This document shows positions 21,861 through 34,444 of a stretch of 64,000 bases of DNA, piece by piece (position 1 is the first letter of the stretch; the number at the start of each line of letters is the position of its first letter). The notes beneath the pieces are model-generated. The model had not been told where the DNA came from and did not search any database. It saw only the letters and a program-made list of their open reading frames with translations. Origin of the DNA: Gossypium raimondii. Taxonomy: Eukaryota; Streptophyta; Magnoliopsida; Malvales; Malvaceae. Both the position numbers and the translations under genes were made by a program. Location of the stretch: contig NC_068577.1 in assembly GCF_025698545.1 (NCBI RefSeq), positions 4,658,501 to 4,722,500 of the forward strand, written 5' to 3'.

Positions 21861-24130
21861 ATGCAGTTAAGTAAGTTGTCCACATCAGCTTTGGGACATG
21901 ATTAGCTTAGCTTTCCTCAAGACCTAATTATATGCCCTAACTCCAAACATATTAAAGCCCAATTGAATGTATCAATACAAGAGTTTGTGACGAGAGGCCT
22001 TTAAGGAAGTGTTTTTGAGGGCTTAAACATTGAAGACTCCATTTTGAGACAAGCTTGGCTCGTGAACGTAAGCCTAGAAGTTGGACCTAATTTGAAGATA
22101 TTTTTAAGCTTGAAAGAGTTAAAGTCTTAAAGTGAGTAGCCCAAATCCGCACACCTTTGAAGATCAGCTCATTTGAAGCTCATTTAGATCACTTGAAGAC
22201 TTAATTATTTTATTTTTGGCCTAATTTTTCAATGGCCCAACTAGAATGTTTATTTTAAGCCGAAGTTAGTTTGTTTTCTTGTAAATTTGGTTCATGCACA
22301 ATTCCTATAAAGCGGTCGAATTCACTTAATCTTTTCTTTCCTTCTTTAAGTTTCTTGAGAAGAAAATGTTATCTTTCTTAGCTGCACACCTTTTTAGGCT
22401 AGCTTTCAAAGGATTTGTTTTTCCTTAGCCACCCACATCTTTAAACTAGTTTTAGGGATTTGTTTCTCTTTTTTTTTTTTTGTGGAGGGGGCAAACTACC
22501 AAAATAATGACTTTTGTTTATCTCATATTACATTTTAATCACCTATGTTTGAAATGTTACGTTTTAGTCACTTATGTCAACGTGTTGTAACATTTTAGTC
22601 GCTGAGTTGTTAATTATCGTTAATGGTGTAACGGTAAGCTGACGTGTCAAGTTAAATCATCATTTCAAACAAAAATTTTAGGTTAAAGTATACAATTGGT
22701 CCCCATATTTTTTTTTCATTTTGAGTAATTTAACTTTTTTTCTTTAGTTTCCATTCCCTTCTACTTCTCCTTTTATTTTCTCCCTTTTCCATTCCTTTTA
22801 ACGTAATTTTTCTATGTTTTCCATTTGTTAAACTTTTTTATGTTTATGAAAAAAGAACAAGCAAATGCTGAAACCAAAGTAAAATGTGATTCGCATATTC
22901 TCACCCTACAGTTACAAACTCTCATCGTCTATCATCGCTTTAATGAACCAATTTGAATCTCTCAATGACCACATTATTTATCTTACCTACAATATTCTCA
23001 CCCTATCAAAACTACGTTGTTTCACAAATTCTTCAAACGAGCTCTACACTCTCAATGACTAAAACAACCACCATACGAAACTTACCCTCAATTTTACCCA
23101 AACCAGTTTGGTACCATGCTCTCTTTCTCTCTTCGGTTCATCCATGCTCAGCTTCCAATCAAGTTTGCTTGGGAATATCCAAGAATGTTTAAATCAATTT
23201 TATTGTTTGCTTAATTTTATTCTTCAGAAAAGAAAAGAAAAGGAAATGAATAATCTACATGATTCTGTAAAAGTTTAGAAGCAAAAAAAAAATTTGTTTT
23301 GAATATAAAAATTCAATTTATGTTTAGTTTTGATTAAGAATATGAATTTTATATTGAATAGTTAGATCCAATTTTAGTTTCAAAATTAGGTTATATTCAA
23401 ATCGAGATTTGATTAAGAATGATTGATGTTCGATTTTGAGTGAAATTCAATTTAGGAATCATGTGAAAGAAATAAGGACTTAGTTTTTTAGTGAGCAATG
23501 ATTATGTTTTTCCAATGAAGAATATGAGAAGAGAGAAAAGTAAAGAGGAAGAAAAAAGTAAAATAAAGAAATAAAAAATTTAAATTGTTCAAAATAATAA
23601 AAGTATAGGGAGTAGTTTTAACAAAAGGAGGACATAAAAAAACTACGTTAAAATAAATGGAGAAGGGAGGAACACAGAGGGAGAATGAGAAGAGAATGGA
23701 AAACAAATAAAAAAAAAAGGAAAGTTCAAAGAACATAAAAGAAAAAAATTAAATTGCTCAAAACAAAACAAAAATATAGGGACCAATTGTATAATTTAAC
23801 CTAAAATTTTCATTTCAAATGATGATTTAACTTGCGACAATTAACGCTCAATGACTAAAATGTTACAACACGATAACGTAAGTGACTAAAACGTAACATT
23901 TCAAACATAAATGACTAATATGTAACCTGAGATAAACAAAATTGATTATTTTGATAGTTTATCTTTTTTTTTTCTAGCTCCATTCTTTTATAAAAAGGGG
24001 TAGCTCTATTCTTCTTATTTGCAAGAAATCTTTTCTTATTTGTTTTAGAAAAGTTTTCAACTCAATCTTCTTCAATTTTGAATTTAACTTCTTTAATCCA
24101 TGATATGAAATGAGTCAATAAAGCATTTCA
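21861..24130. repeat. LTR-like or UTR-like sequence split by a foldback element
   Basis: 21861-22498 and 23964-24130 read as one continuous sequence (TTTGTTTCTC... then CTAGCTCCATTC) once the foldback at 22499-23963 is removed. Features such as TATAAAG near 22308 and CTTCTTATTTGCAAG near 24015 suggest a retroelement LTR or promoter/leader region. The coding potential is nil. The identity is an inference; a matching second LTR was not found. Confidence 0.35.
22499..23963. mobile_element. Foldback element family A, long copy in opposite orientation
   Basis: This unit is about 1465 bp. The termini GGGCAAACTACCAAAATAAT and TATTTTGATAGTTTATC match those of the copy at 16265. The loop (about 22850-23490) is the reverse complement of the 16265 loop: CTACGTTGTTTCAC, CATGCTCTCTTTCTCTC and AAGTTTGCTTGGGAATAT here match their complements near 17040-17210. 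Non-coding apart from short frames; no transposase. Confidence 0.8.
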
Positions 24131-24294
24131 TAAATGAAATTTAAATAAAACAAGGGGTAAATGTAAAAAATGTGACTACACTAAGACAGTAACTTATTAA
24201 ATAAATAAAAAAAGACCTTTTTTTTTTCTCTTTGAACATTAAAGAGGGAGGGAAATAAAAACAAGCAAATACAGAAAGCAAAGGGGATTCCTTA

Positions 24295-25322
24295 GGGCAA
24301 ATTACCAATAAAAGCCGGTTTTTTTTCAAAATTTACCGAAATGGGCCATTTTCCGCGAAATCGCGTCCACGTCAGTGCGATGTCAGGGTACGTGTCAGGA
24401 CATCGCGTCCACGTCAGCGCGATTTACTTACGTGGACACAAATCGCGCCTACGAGGACGCGATTTGCTGACGTGGATGAACAGTTTATGTTTTTAAGCTT
24501 GGAAAACTTTGAAAGGCCATAACTTTTCGCTCGGTTGTCCGATTGAGACGAATTTTTTTTTATTTTGAATAAATTTTCGAGATCTACGCGTTGACAAACA
24601 GCCGAAGGCGGTTTGCCGCACTTTTTTTCAAAAAAGATCCTTTTTTGCCCCTAAATTTTGATTTTTTCGGTTTAAAATTGAATTTTGAAACATTCAAATC
24701 ATTATTTTCCTTATTTATTTAAAGTAAACACCGGATCTTTTTTACAGAATTGTCTTATATCATCCTATTATAGGTATAAGTCAGCTCATTCCACTTTTGA
24801 GAAGTTCCCTAAAATTTTCCATTTTATTCAATTTAGTCCCTAAAAGCTAAATAGTCATATATTCAAATCTAAGCTTCGTTTTTCAATTCAAATTCAATTT
24901 CATCCTTCCATAACATTCAAATATTCTTAAATACAAAAATTTCATGCTAATTTTGAAATAATTACACTTTAGTCCCTATACTCGTAACTAACAAATTATA
25001 CTTTACAAATTAGTCCCTATTCATCTCTAAGCAGTTTGTCAGCGCGTAGATCTCGAAAATTTATTTGAAATAAAAAAAATCGTCTCAATCGGACAACCGA
25101 GCCAAAAGTTATGGCCTTTCAAAGTTTTTCAAGCTAAAAAACATAAACTGTTCATGCCACGTCAGCAAATCGCGTCCTCTAGGGCGCGATTTCCGTCCAC
25201 GTCAGCAAGTCGCGCTGACGTGGACGCGATTTCGCGGAAAATGGACCATTCCGGTAAATAATCAAAAAATCGGCCCATTTCGATAAATTTTGAAAAAAAC
25301 GGCTTTTATTGGTAAATTGCCC
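24295..25322. mobile_element. Mutator-like foldback element with perfect 9-bp target duplication
   Basis: The 1028-bp element has termini GGGCAAATTACCAATAAAAG and CTTTTATTGGTAAATTGCCC and arms of roughly 300 bp. It is flanked on both sides by GATTCCTTA (24286-24294 and 25323-25331). The arms carry GC-rich blocks with repeated ACGTCAGC, CGCGATTT and CGCGTCCACGTCAG words, sharply unlike the AT-rich surroundings. The central 24640-25010 is AT-rich and non-coding. The 9-bp duplication and long arms fit a non-autonomous Mutator-like (MULE) element. Confidence 0.9.
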
Positions 25323-26199
25323 GATTCCTTATCCTTCATTGTCCGTTTATTACGCCATCATCATTTTTATTCTTCTTCCATCTTTCGTCTCACTTTATTT
25401 ATTCTTAAATTGTTTAAGTTCTTGAATAATTCATAATTTATTTATTTTTCGATTTCAGATTCAAGAGAATCAAATTTGGTCTCACCTTTTGGAAAATAAT
25501 ATTTGATTTTTCTGCTTCCAAAACCCATCAAACATTGGCCAAAGTTCATCTCTTCTTGTTTCAATATGTTTCTTTCCAAATTATGTTTTATTTTCATTCT
25601 TTCTAATAATTTTTTTTTTATTTTCAAATTCGGTTCTAAACATTTCAACATCTTAAAATCAATCCACTCGTTGCCCTCTATCATTAGACATTGTCATATA
25701 TATTAACTATATAATTAACTATAATCATAACTATTTTATTAATAATGTTTCTATTAAATTTTGAATATAAAATTAAGTTCATAAAAATTATTAATATAAT
25801 AATTATAATTATTTTGTTAATACTATTTTTGTTATCAATGTAATAGTTATTATCACTTAATTAGATTTTGAATCCATATTAAATTTCGCTATTAATTTTA
25901 TTAATTATCACTTAATTAGTGTTACAATATTTAACACTATAAATATATGCATTAGTAAGACATTTTCATTCAAAATAACATCTAAAGAATTAATGAAAAA
26001 ATTCATATTTAATACTATTGGTCGCTTCTCATTTTTTCATTACTTTTAAAAGTTGTTTCATTATCTCAATTATTTTTAAAATTAATAGAATTTTATTATA
26101 AATTAGATCGATTCTCATTTAATTAGTAAATATATTTTTTTAAAAATTATAAAAATATATATATGATTTAATGAATTTTAAAAATAAATACGTAAAATC
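25323..26199. other. AT-rich intergenic DNA
   Basis: Two overlapping short frames on opposite strands at 25442-25706 lack family resemblance and splice context. 25690-26130 is extremely AT-rich. No gene called. Confidence 0.45.
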
Positions 26200-26850
26200 A
26201 CATACAACTAGACTTGTCAATGAGGCTCGAAAAGTATGAGGGTTTGGGTAAAAATTAGGCCCAAAAAATGAGTTTGGGCAAAAAAAATAAAGCTCATTTA
26301 GAAAACGGGCTAGGCCTAGAGTAAGGCTTTCTTTTCCCGGCTCAGCCCAAATATGCAAAAAAAAAAAACCTATTGTTTCTTCTTGCTTTTTTTTTTACTA
26401 TTTTTTGCTATTTTCTTGTTGTTTTTCACTATTTTGTTACTATTTCACTATTATATTGCTATTATTTTGTTATTATTTGAATATTGTATAACTCTTGTTT
26501 TATTGTTGATTTTGTTACTATTTTAGAGGCATTTACTTGTTAAGTTGTACCAATATTAGTGTTATATAAGTATACATATTTTTCAATTTATTTTCAATTT
26601 GTTGAGAAATATTTTTTAATATTATATATATTAAAAATTATATAAAAATTTAATATGGGTGGGTTGAACCCAAATTTTAGCATTTTTATCCAGACCGGAC
26701 CTGGACAAAATTTTAGACCCATTTGTCGGGCCAAACTCAGGCCAAGCAAACAAGTCCTAAAATTTTAATTGGGCTCAACGTATAGGCCTAACAAACAGCC
26801 CTAAACTTTTGACTAGGTTCGACCTGACGTATGGACACCTCTATGTACAA
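26200..26850 (+). repeat. Dispersed repeat family F1
   Basis: Same unit as 11045-11580: GGCCCAAAAAATGAGTTTGG near the left end, the T-rich middle with TTTGAATATTGTATAACTCT, and a right end with GTCGGGCCAAACTCAGG and ATGGACACCTCTATG. The ends are roughly inverted copies. Non-coding. Confidence 0.7.
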
Positions 26851-27482
26851 CATAAGTGACATAGAACTTGGCTCGAAATGATTCACTAGTAATTTTTAAC
26901 AAAGCTTGATAATAATAGTTCTATTATTTATTTTTATAAAGAATATTTATTGTAATATTTTTTATGTTTACAAAAACTTAAAATAAAAAATAAAAAATAA
27001 AAAACAAAAAACAAACTTTATCTTAAATTCAACCATTGGACTATGGACTCGTAAGCGACAACCTGGAGATTGCAACTAAAGAGCTGGACCGTATAGCCCT
27101 CATCTGACAAATAAAAAAAGCACAAGTGTAGCCCGGAACGACGCCGTTTACCACTTCCCAAAAGTACTTTTGTTTTCATCTAATAACTCATCACCCACTC
27201 CGTATCTTATCGTGTAAACGACTCACCACTTATATGTCGCCAAGTGTAAAAAACGAGGTTTAATATTGGCTTAAATTTCCACTCTCCTTTTCTGGCGCGT
27301 GCAGACCAGAAGGGAACATTCTTTGTAATCATTTCATGGTTCAATTTTTATTTTCTTTTTATTGATTTAAACAGAGAGGGAATTCAATTCAATCGTTGAA
27401 AAATAATTTAGAGATCCTTTTCGGCTAAAAAATTCAAACCCTAATTTCTTGAAAATTTTCTCTTACGGAAAAAAAAAAAAAA
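26851..27482 (+). promoter_or_regulatory. Upstream region of the ARL8 gene
   Basis: The GC content rises from about 27110 (GGAACGACGCCGTTTACCAC), consistent with a promoter/5' UTR. A weak TATA-like word (CTTATATG) lies near 27229. The leader ends in a 17-bp A-rich run just before the ATG. No specific operator identified. Confidence 0.4.
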
Positions 27483-30400
27483 ATGGGATTATGGGAAGCT
27501 TTCCTCAATTGGCTTCGAAGGTAAGTTGTTTTGTTTGGTTACTGAGAAAACAAAAGAATTAAATAGAAAGTTTGAAATTTTAGTATCTGTGTTCATTTTA
27601 AAGTTGTAATCTAAGCGAGGGTAATGTTTAAAAAAGAAAGATTCTTTATTCAATTCATTTTTCCTGGAAAATCTTTTTCTTGTTTATTATTGACATTTGA
27701 AAGTTGGATTGAGTAAATAAACGTATGGAATCAATCTATTGTGACCGGGGGTTTTTTTTTTAATTCCCTTTTAATGTTGTTTTTTTCTGGATGCTGAAAA
27801 TATGCAATTTTTTGTTTCTCTATATGTAAAAGTTATCAAGGTAATAAATAACAATTGCCCTTTTAAGAAACATTATAAATTACTATAATGATGACTAGAT
27901 TTTAAGCGATTTTTATGGTGCTAATTGGATGATGGGTAGTTAAGTTGATTACACACATGGTTGCCCTTTGATGCTTACATGGTTTGTTGACCATTCTATT
28001 GAAGTGCTTGATGTTGGTAACTTTTAAAAGATAGAGGAGACTGGCCAAGGAGGCCTTGGCTGTAATGGCAAAAGGCCTTAGGACGTTGAGCGCTCAGGTC
28101 CGAGTCCCAACTATTTAAATCATTTGTTGGCAAGTTAGTTTGAGTTGAGTTAATTATTCAATTCAGGGATTGTAATGATTAGTTTTGACAATAACCATTG
28201 ACATCGTTGTAAGTAACTTAAAAAAAAGATAGGGGAGATTGGAGAGGAGTTTCTTTTTGTCATATCTATTCTCATGGGGCTTGTTTTTTATACTTTAATT
28301 ATATGTACGTGGCTTTGTAGAGGTATTTAAGCAAACAATGTTGATTGTCGCTTGAGGTCCAGCTTGTCCGGTTTTGCAGTTAAGAGTAATAGGATTATCT
28401 TGCCGAAGTACTTGAGAATTGAGATAAGGATGGTTTGTTATTCTGGGATAATCTAGATGGTGATGAATGGACCATAATGTTATGGTAGCAATGGTGTTCA
28501 TGAGGGAAGTGCTGACTGCTGATGTGGACAATGCTCAGTTAGGAATTAGACTGGAGAGGATGTTTATCTCATCTATGCTCAAGGGGCTTTTTTTTTATGT
28601 TTGAATTACTAGTACTTGGCTTTGTGGAGGTATTTAAGCAAACAACATAGATTGTTGCTTGAAGTCCTGTTTCTTCTATATTGCAGTTAAGAAAATCATA
28701 GTTGCAGCTGGTGGCAGCAGCTATAGTTAGAGGGCATTGAGAGTAATAGGGCTATCTTGATGAAATACTTGAAGATAGGATGGCTTGTTATACTGGGATC
28801 ATCTAGATGATTGACCAATTTACCATAGTGTAATGGTAGCTACGGTGTTTGTGACGGAAGTGCTGATGTGGTCGACACTAAATTAGGAGAATTAGACAAG
28901 TTACTTGACAGGGTTCTTGTGGATCAGTTCTCGATTAAGGACTAACAGGTTTTGTAGCATATATCTTTCCTAATGGTGTATTGAACTAAAATAGCATCCT
29001 TCGGTGCCCTCCTACTCTTGCTTTTCTTCTCAAGCCAAATTGGCCAACTGCCGAAGAGCAGTATCTGTTATCTATTACTCAAACAAGAAGGAATTATATA
29101 ACCTATGGTAACAAAGGAAGGTTTTGGTTATTGGCTCATAAACCCAAAACTTATCTTGTTTCCTTTGGCCATTTTATTCTTTGCATGCATTATATGTAAT
29201 ACTCGGGGAATGCCATAAAATTTTCGAAGAGCTCCCAATGCATGTTTGTGATTGACCATTTTCCGGCATATTAATCTGATACATATTTGTATCTTCTTAC
29301 ATAGTGATTCTTATTATCTTTTTCCTCTTGTAGTCTGTTCTTCAAGCAAGAAATGGAATTATCCTTAATAGGCCTCCAGAATGCTGGAAAAACATCCCTA
29401 GTTAATGTCATTGCCGTAAGTGAATATTTATTTGAGTTATAACATTGTTTTGTTTGTTATTGTTTTTCTCTTTTTAGCTTGGTTCTGACTGCTAGACTTA
29501 TTCTTCTGTATCTTTTTTCAAGACCGGTGGATATAGTGAAGATATGATACCAACGGTAAGTCATATGGAAAAAAATCCGATTCAAACATTGATTCTTGAA
29601 AATTTGGCATGCAGCATGTTTTTTCTGGTTCGGTATTGGGGTTGTTCCCTGAAATTTCCATATCTCTTCTGTTTGCAGGTAGGATTTAATATGAGGAAGG
29701 TAACTAAAGGAAATGTCACGATAAAGTTGTGGGATCTTGGTGGTCAACCAAGGTTTCGGAGCATGTGGGAGAGATACTGCCGTGCTGTTTCAGCTATTGT
29801 GTATGTTGTTCATGCCTTTAAGCTTTTATATGTCTCTGTATGATATATATTACCTTGCAACATGTTACATTGTTTGATGTTACCATGTTCATTTAAGACA
29901 TTCCTTTCTCTGTCTTGTTTCGAGTGTTGAACTAAGTTGATTTTCTTATATACCTCCTCATTTTTCTCCATACTGCCACCGTCTGAATTTTCGGTCATTT
30001 AAGTTCCTTTCACGTACCTTGAACACAGTTAAAAAAATCGGGAAAGGATCTATGTAATTCTTATTCACAAGTAAGCTATGCATTCCCTGAACAGTTGTGA
30101 ATATGATTTGATCTTTATTTTCCACAAATTTTACAGTTAGCAACCCCAACAGCACCCCATGCTACCTGTTTCCTTGTCTTAATTACCAATAGAGAAATTT
30201 TAAGATAGCTTTTTTTATTTTTAAGACCTGCAAATCACTTATGTAAGAAGGATATATTGATACATGCTCTCTGCCGAGTAGAACATGCATGTGTTATTGC
30301 CCTCTTTGTGTAGGTAACTTTTTATTAGTATATTGTTGTCCAGATTGATGATCAACTAGTTCTTCGATTTTCACAATTTGCAGTTATGTTGTGGATGCTG

Positions 30401-30803
30401 CCGATAATGATAACCTATCTGTCTCGAGAAGAGAACTTCATGACCTGTTAAGTAAATCCTCACTGAATGGTATTCCCGTGCTGGTACTCGGTAACAAGAT
30501 TGACAAACCAGAAGCCTTATCTAAAGAGGATTTGACAGAGCAAATGTAAGTGGAAGCTATCGGATAAGAAAGCTCTGAAACCAGTTCTTCTTTCTCCATA
30601 AATCTCAAAAGAAAAACCAGATTTATGTTGTTAATTATTGCATTGCATGATAATATTCATTCATGGTGCCGGCATATATATGCAGGGGGCTCAAATCCAT
30701 TACTGACAGAGAAGTGTGTTGCTATATGATTTCATGCAAGAATTCCACCAACATTGATGCAGTCATTGATTGGCTTGTGAAGCATTCAAAATCAAAGAAT
30801 TGA
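27483..30803 (+). CDS. ARL8: ARL8-type small GTPase (ADP-ribosylation factor-like), 6 exons, 184 aa
   Basis: Exons: 27483-27520, 29334-29415, 29523-29555, 29679-29800, 30384-30545, 30686-30803. All junctions are GT-AG and the frame stays open to TGA. ARL8 proteins are Arf-family GTPases that cycle between GDP and GTP and act on endomembranes (lysosome/vacuole and late endosomes in other eukaryotes; in Arabidopsis also known as a host factor for tobamovirus replication). All motifs are present: P-loop GLQNAGKTS, switch I around MIPTVGFNM, WDLGGQ of switch II, NKID and SCKN. The N-terminus [15 protein letters not shown] is the amphipathic membrane-binding helix typical of plant ARL8, and the protein length is exactly that of the family. 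The start is the first ATG after the leader. Intron 1 is long (1.8 kb) and contains a tandem duplication (28230-28910). The gene looks fully functional. Confidence 0.97.
28230..28910 (+). repeat. Tandem duplication (about 320 bp unit) inside ARL8 intron 1
   Basis: Two diverged units, about 28235-28545 and 28550-28900, share ordered words: TGGCTTTGTAGAGGTATTTA / TGGCTTTGTGGAGGTATTTA, AAGCAAACAA, GAGTAATAGG, GGGATAATCTAGATG / GGGATCATCTAGATG and GAAGTGCTGA. Non-coding. The second unit has a roughly 40-bp GC-richer insertion (CAGCTGGTGGCAGCAGC). No exon-like frame is conserved between them. Confidence 0.75.
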
Positions 30804-31115
30804 AGTCTCAAAGTTTCTGTAACATTGTTTTTTGTTTTTTCAGTTTGTGATTATAATCAGTTAGAGGTTGCTTCTTCTTGTTCTCTTGGTCCAAGGTGGT
30901 CAAATATGGCTTTGCTGTTGGGTCTGTCTTTGTGTCTAACATGGTTTTGTCTATGTCTGACACCATTGTCTTGATTTTTAAACTTAGCTGGTATCAGAAG
31001 GTATTTATATAATATATTTGTTTGGTGGATGAGTGGGGCATAAAATTTGTTTTGATCCTCTATATGTACATATATTGGGTTGTAAACATGGTTAATGTGT
31101 TGTGGTTTTGAATCA

Positions 31116-31121
31116 AATAAA
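31116..31121 (+). terminator. Candidate polyadenylation signal of ARL8
   Basis: AATAAA lies about 310 bp after the ARL8 stop codon, within a T-rich context typical of plant 3' ends. Plant signals are loose, so the actual cleavage site is uncertain. Confidence 0.4.
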
Positions 31122-32199
31122 AGGTTATTGATACATTTTTAGTTCCACTCTTATGGATCTCATGTTTATGCAAAAAAAGGGTTAAATTCTATATGAAGTT
31201 CATATAGTATGCATTTTTTTGCAGATTTAATCCTACTTTTCAAAATATGTATTTTTAGTCTTGAAAAAAAGGTTAAATATGTATATATATTGATACAATG
31301 TTTAGAATTACTTATAATTTCTCTCTAATTTTTAAATAAGAAGATAAATGCGTTTTAGTGCGTTCGGACTTACGTCTTCCTACATTAGTAATAATATTGA
31401 TGTCAACCAAACTAAAACTCGGTCAGTGATGTAGTATATTTTTAAAAATATATGACGGCCTGACATATATTTTGATGCTTTTTATACAATTGGATGATAT
31501 TTGTCCTAATGTATAAAAATGTTGAAATTAGGTTTTGGTTTAGTTAATTTTATAAATTAGTTTTAAAATACTATGATGACATCATCCAACAAATTGAATA
31601 TTACAAAATATATTTTAGTTTAGGGTAAATTGCATAAAAGGTCACCCTAAAATAGAGTCGTTCTTATTTTGGTTACTTTAATTATTAATCGTCAATTTAA
31701 TCACTCTAATTAAGATAATTACTCGAATTAATCTACGCCATTAAAAATCACTAATCCACTAATGGATTGCTAACATGATTTTTTATTACTAAAGTTAGGA
31801 ACATCTCTATAATTAATTCAAAATACTTTTTTAAATTTATTTGCAACATGAAAATTAAATGATAAAATTATCAACATTTATACCCTGTTAAAGAAGAGAG
31901 AATATGGTAATCTCAATGTCATTTCTTCCAACACAGCAAAGTGCACAGCTTCATTGAATAATTGATTTCATTGAATAATTGATTGTTGGAAGGTTAAAAA
32001 GAAGATTCATATCATTGTTTCTACTTCAAATAGTTTTTGGTTTTCAAAACCTTCTGGAAAAAGCCCAATATGCATGGTAGTGGATGTAAAAATAGCAATT
32101 TTTAGCCAAAATCCAATCTTCAAAACAATGTAGCTGAGCCATCCAAAATTGGCAAACTCTATGGTCGACCAAACATAACATTATGAAGGCTTAAAAACT

Positions 32200-34431
32200 T
32201 TAGACAAGGATGCCTCTCTCTCCATATATGTTTGTCCTCTGCATGGAATGGTTAGGTCACTCTATCAACTCGGCACTATCGAGAGGATTCTGGAATCTTA
32301 TACGCATTTCCCGCTCGAGACCGCCTCTTTCTCATCTCTTATTTGGTGACGACCTTGTCATATTCTACAAAGCGGATGCAAAACACGACAAATTGCTAAA
32401 GGAAATCCTCCATAACTTTTTTGAGCTCTCAGTACATAAGGTCAATCCCAGGAAAACAAATATTTTCTTCTCTAAAGGTGTTGAGGAGTATGTGTCATCC
32501 ATGCTTAGCAATATGCTTGGGTTTCAAAAGGTTCATGATCTTGGACATTATCTTGGAGTTCCTCTCTTCCATCAAAGAGTTACAAATAGCACCATGTACT
32601 TTGTGGTGGAAAAGGTTTAAATGAAGCTACAAAGTTGGGACGCGCGTCAACTATCTATCGCTGGTCGAACCACCCTAGCGCAGTCAGTTCTCCTTTCCAT
32701 CCCAGGGTATTTCATGCAATCCATGATGATTCTTAAGAAAATATGCGATGAAATTGAAAGGTTGGCGTGGACATTCATCTAGGGCACCACAGACGATAGG
32801 ATGAAGATGTCACTTGTAGGTTGGGACTCTGTATGCCAACCAAAGGACTGCGGTGGGTTGGGTATGAGACAGCTACGTAACCAAAACATATCCTTCCTGC
32901 TGAAGCTTGGATACAATGTGGTTTCTAACGAAGAGGCTTTATGGGTTCGAGTCATCAGATCAAAATACGGGTTGGACGGTTCTTTACCTGACAACATTAA
33001 GAGGGGTTTGAAGCTCATTTCTTTGGAAGTCACTCTCTAAAGTCTGGGGCCTCTTGCGCGAAAACATCATATGGTCAGTCGGTAATGGGAATAAAATCCA
33101 ATGCTAGAAGGACCCCTGGATCCCTAATGTTGGCCCCCTTATCAACTATATCCCTAATCACATCAATATTAGTCCCGACAGCCTGCTTAGAGAATAGACC
33201 ACAGAGGATGGCAATTGGAACTTTGACCTCTTGTAGACTTGGTTACCAGATGAGATCATTGGCCATATCAAGGGCATCCCACCCCCACATCTACTTGAAG
33301 GACCTGACAGACTATCTTGGTGTCATACTTCAACCGGAGCTTTCACCATTAAAAGTGCTTTCAAAATGTTGAAGGAGAGTCTTGGAGCCCCAAAGATGAA
33401 TTATGGAAGAAAGCGTGGAAACTCCTAGGACCGCAAAGAGTTCATTTTTTTCTTTTGGACTGTTCATAAGCAAAGGCTCCTTACTACTGCGGAAAGGGCT
33501 AAGCATGGCTTAGCAGAGGACCCCTCTTGTCCAATTTGTGGTCATTCATTAGAGGATATCTTACACGTCATCCGGGACTGCACATTGTCTAAAGAAGTTT
33601 GGAAACAGGTAATCCCGAGAACCTAACAATTTAACTTTTTTCTAACGCTCTGAACGAATGGTTCTCTTAATCTACAGGTTAACCCAAGTTCCTACGGTGC
33701 GGAAGCTAACTGGGCGTGCCTCTTTGGATTATTGGCTTGGCGCCTATGGAAGAATCGTAACCTCTTCATTTTTCAAGGAAAATTGTGGAGCCTAGAGAAG
33801 ATAATTAAAACCTTGGCATCTTAGGCCAAGCATTTCTCCTTGGCAAGTAGACAGGTTGCGGACGTTGAAATCAAAATGACTCGTGGAGAACCATTGGCAG
33901 GAGAGTGGACTTACCTCAACACAGATGGTGCCGTTCAAGTGGACTCAGGGGATACAGTTGCAGGGGGAGTGCAGCGCGGCAAAAATGGAGAATGGATCCT
34001 AGGTTATAACAAGTACCTAGGTAATTGCTCAATCCTTGATGCGGAACTTTGGGGTATTCTTGACGGCCTAAAACTCATCTAGCGAAGAGGTGATGCCAAT
34101 GTGGTAATTCAATCTGACAGCTTGGAGGCAGTTAAAGCTATTCATGAAGTGCCTTGAAAACCTCACACTCTGCTTTAATTAGAAGGATACGTCACATCCT
34201 ATCCCAAAAAAGTAGTTGGCTCCTACGCTACATTCCTAGGGAGCAAAATCGAAATGTTGATCTAATAGCCAAACTGGCCTTTGGAGAAAAGGAAGATCTT
34301 CGACTAATTGAAACCCCCCCAGAAGCAGTCTCAGCACTTATCAAAGCTGATAAAGAGAAGAATCTTTTGTAATTTATTTTCCAATTCAATAACTTAATTT
34401 TGTAAGTTTTTTTTCTCACCAAAAAAAAAAA
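32200..34431 (+). pseudogene. 5'-truncated LINE (L1-type) with RT, zinc-binding and RNase H remnants and A-rich tail
   Basis: Broken frames follow the canonical order of plant LINE ORF2. RT palm: PLSPYMFVLCMEWLGHS at 32210 and the catalytic box LFGDDLVIF near 32340. RT thumb: LQSWDARQLSIAGRTTLAQS near 32630 and SLVGWDSVCQPKDCGGLGMR near 32810. Zinc-binding: CPICGHSLEDILHVIRDC near 33530 and EVWKQV. RNase H: TYLNTDGAV (33912), ILDAELWGILDGLKLI (about 34035) and QSDSLEAVKAIHE (about 34110), with the D-E-D residues visible. Stops and frameshifts occur throughout: for example a 1-nt loss just before MPLSP, TAG after FVVEKV and TAG after LKLI. It ends with 11 A at about 34421-34431, the expected 3' tail. 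The 5' half (endonuclease) is missing. No clear target duplication found. Confidence 0.9.
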
Positions 34432-34444
34432 CTTTTAATAATTA

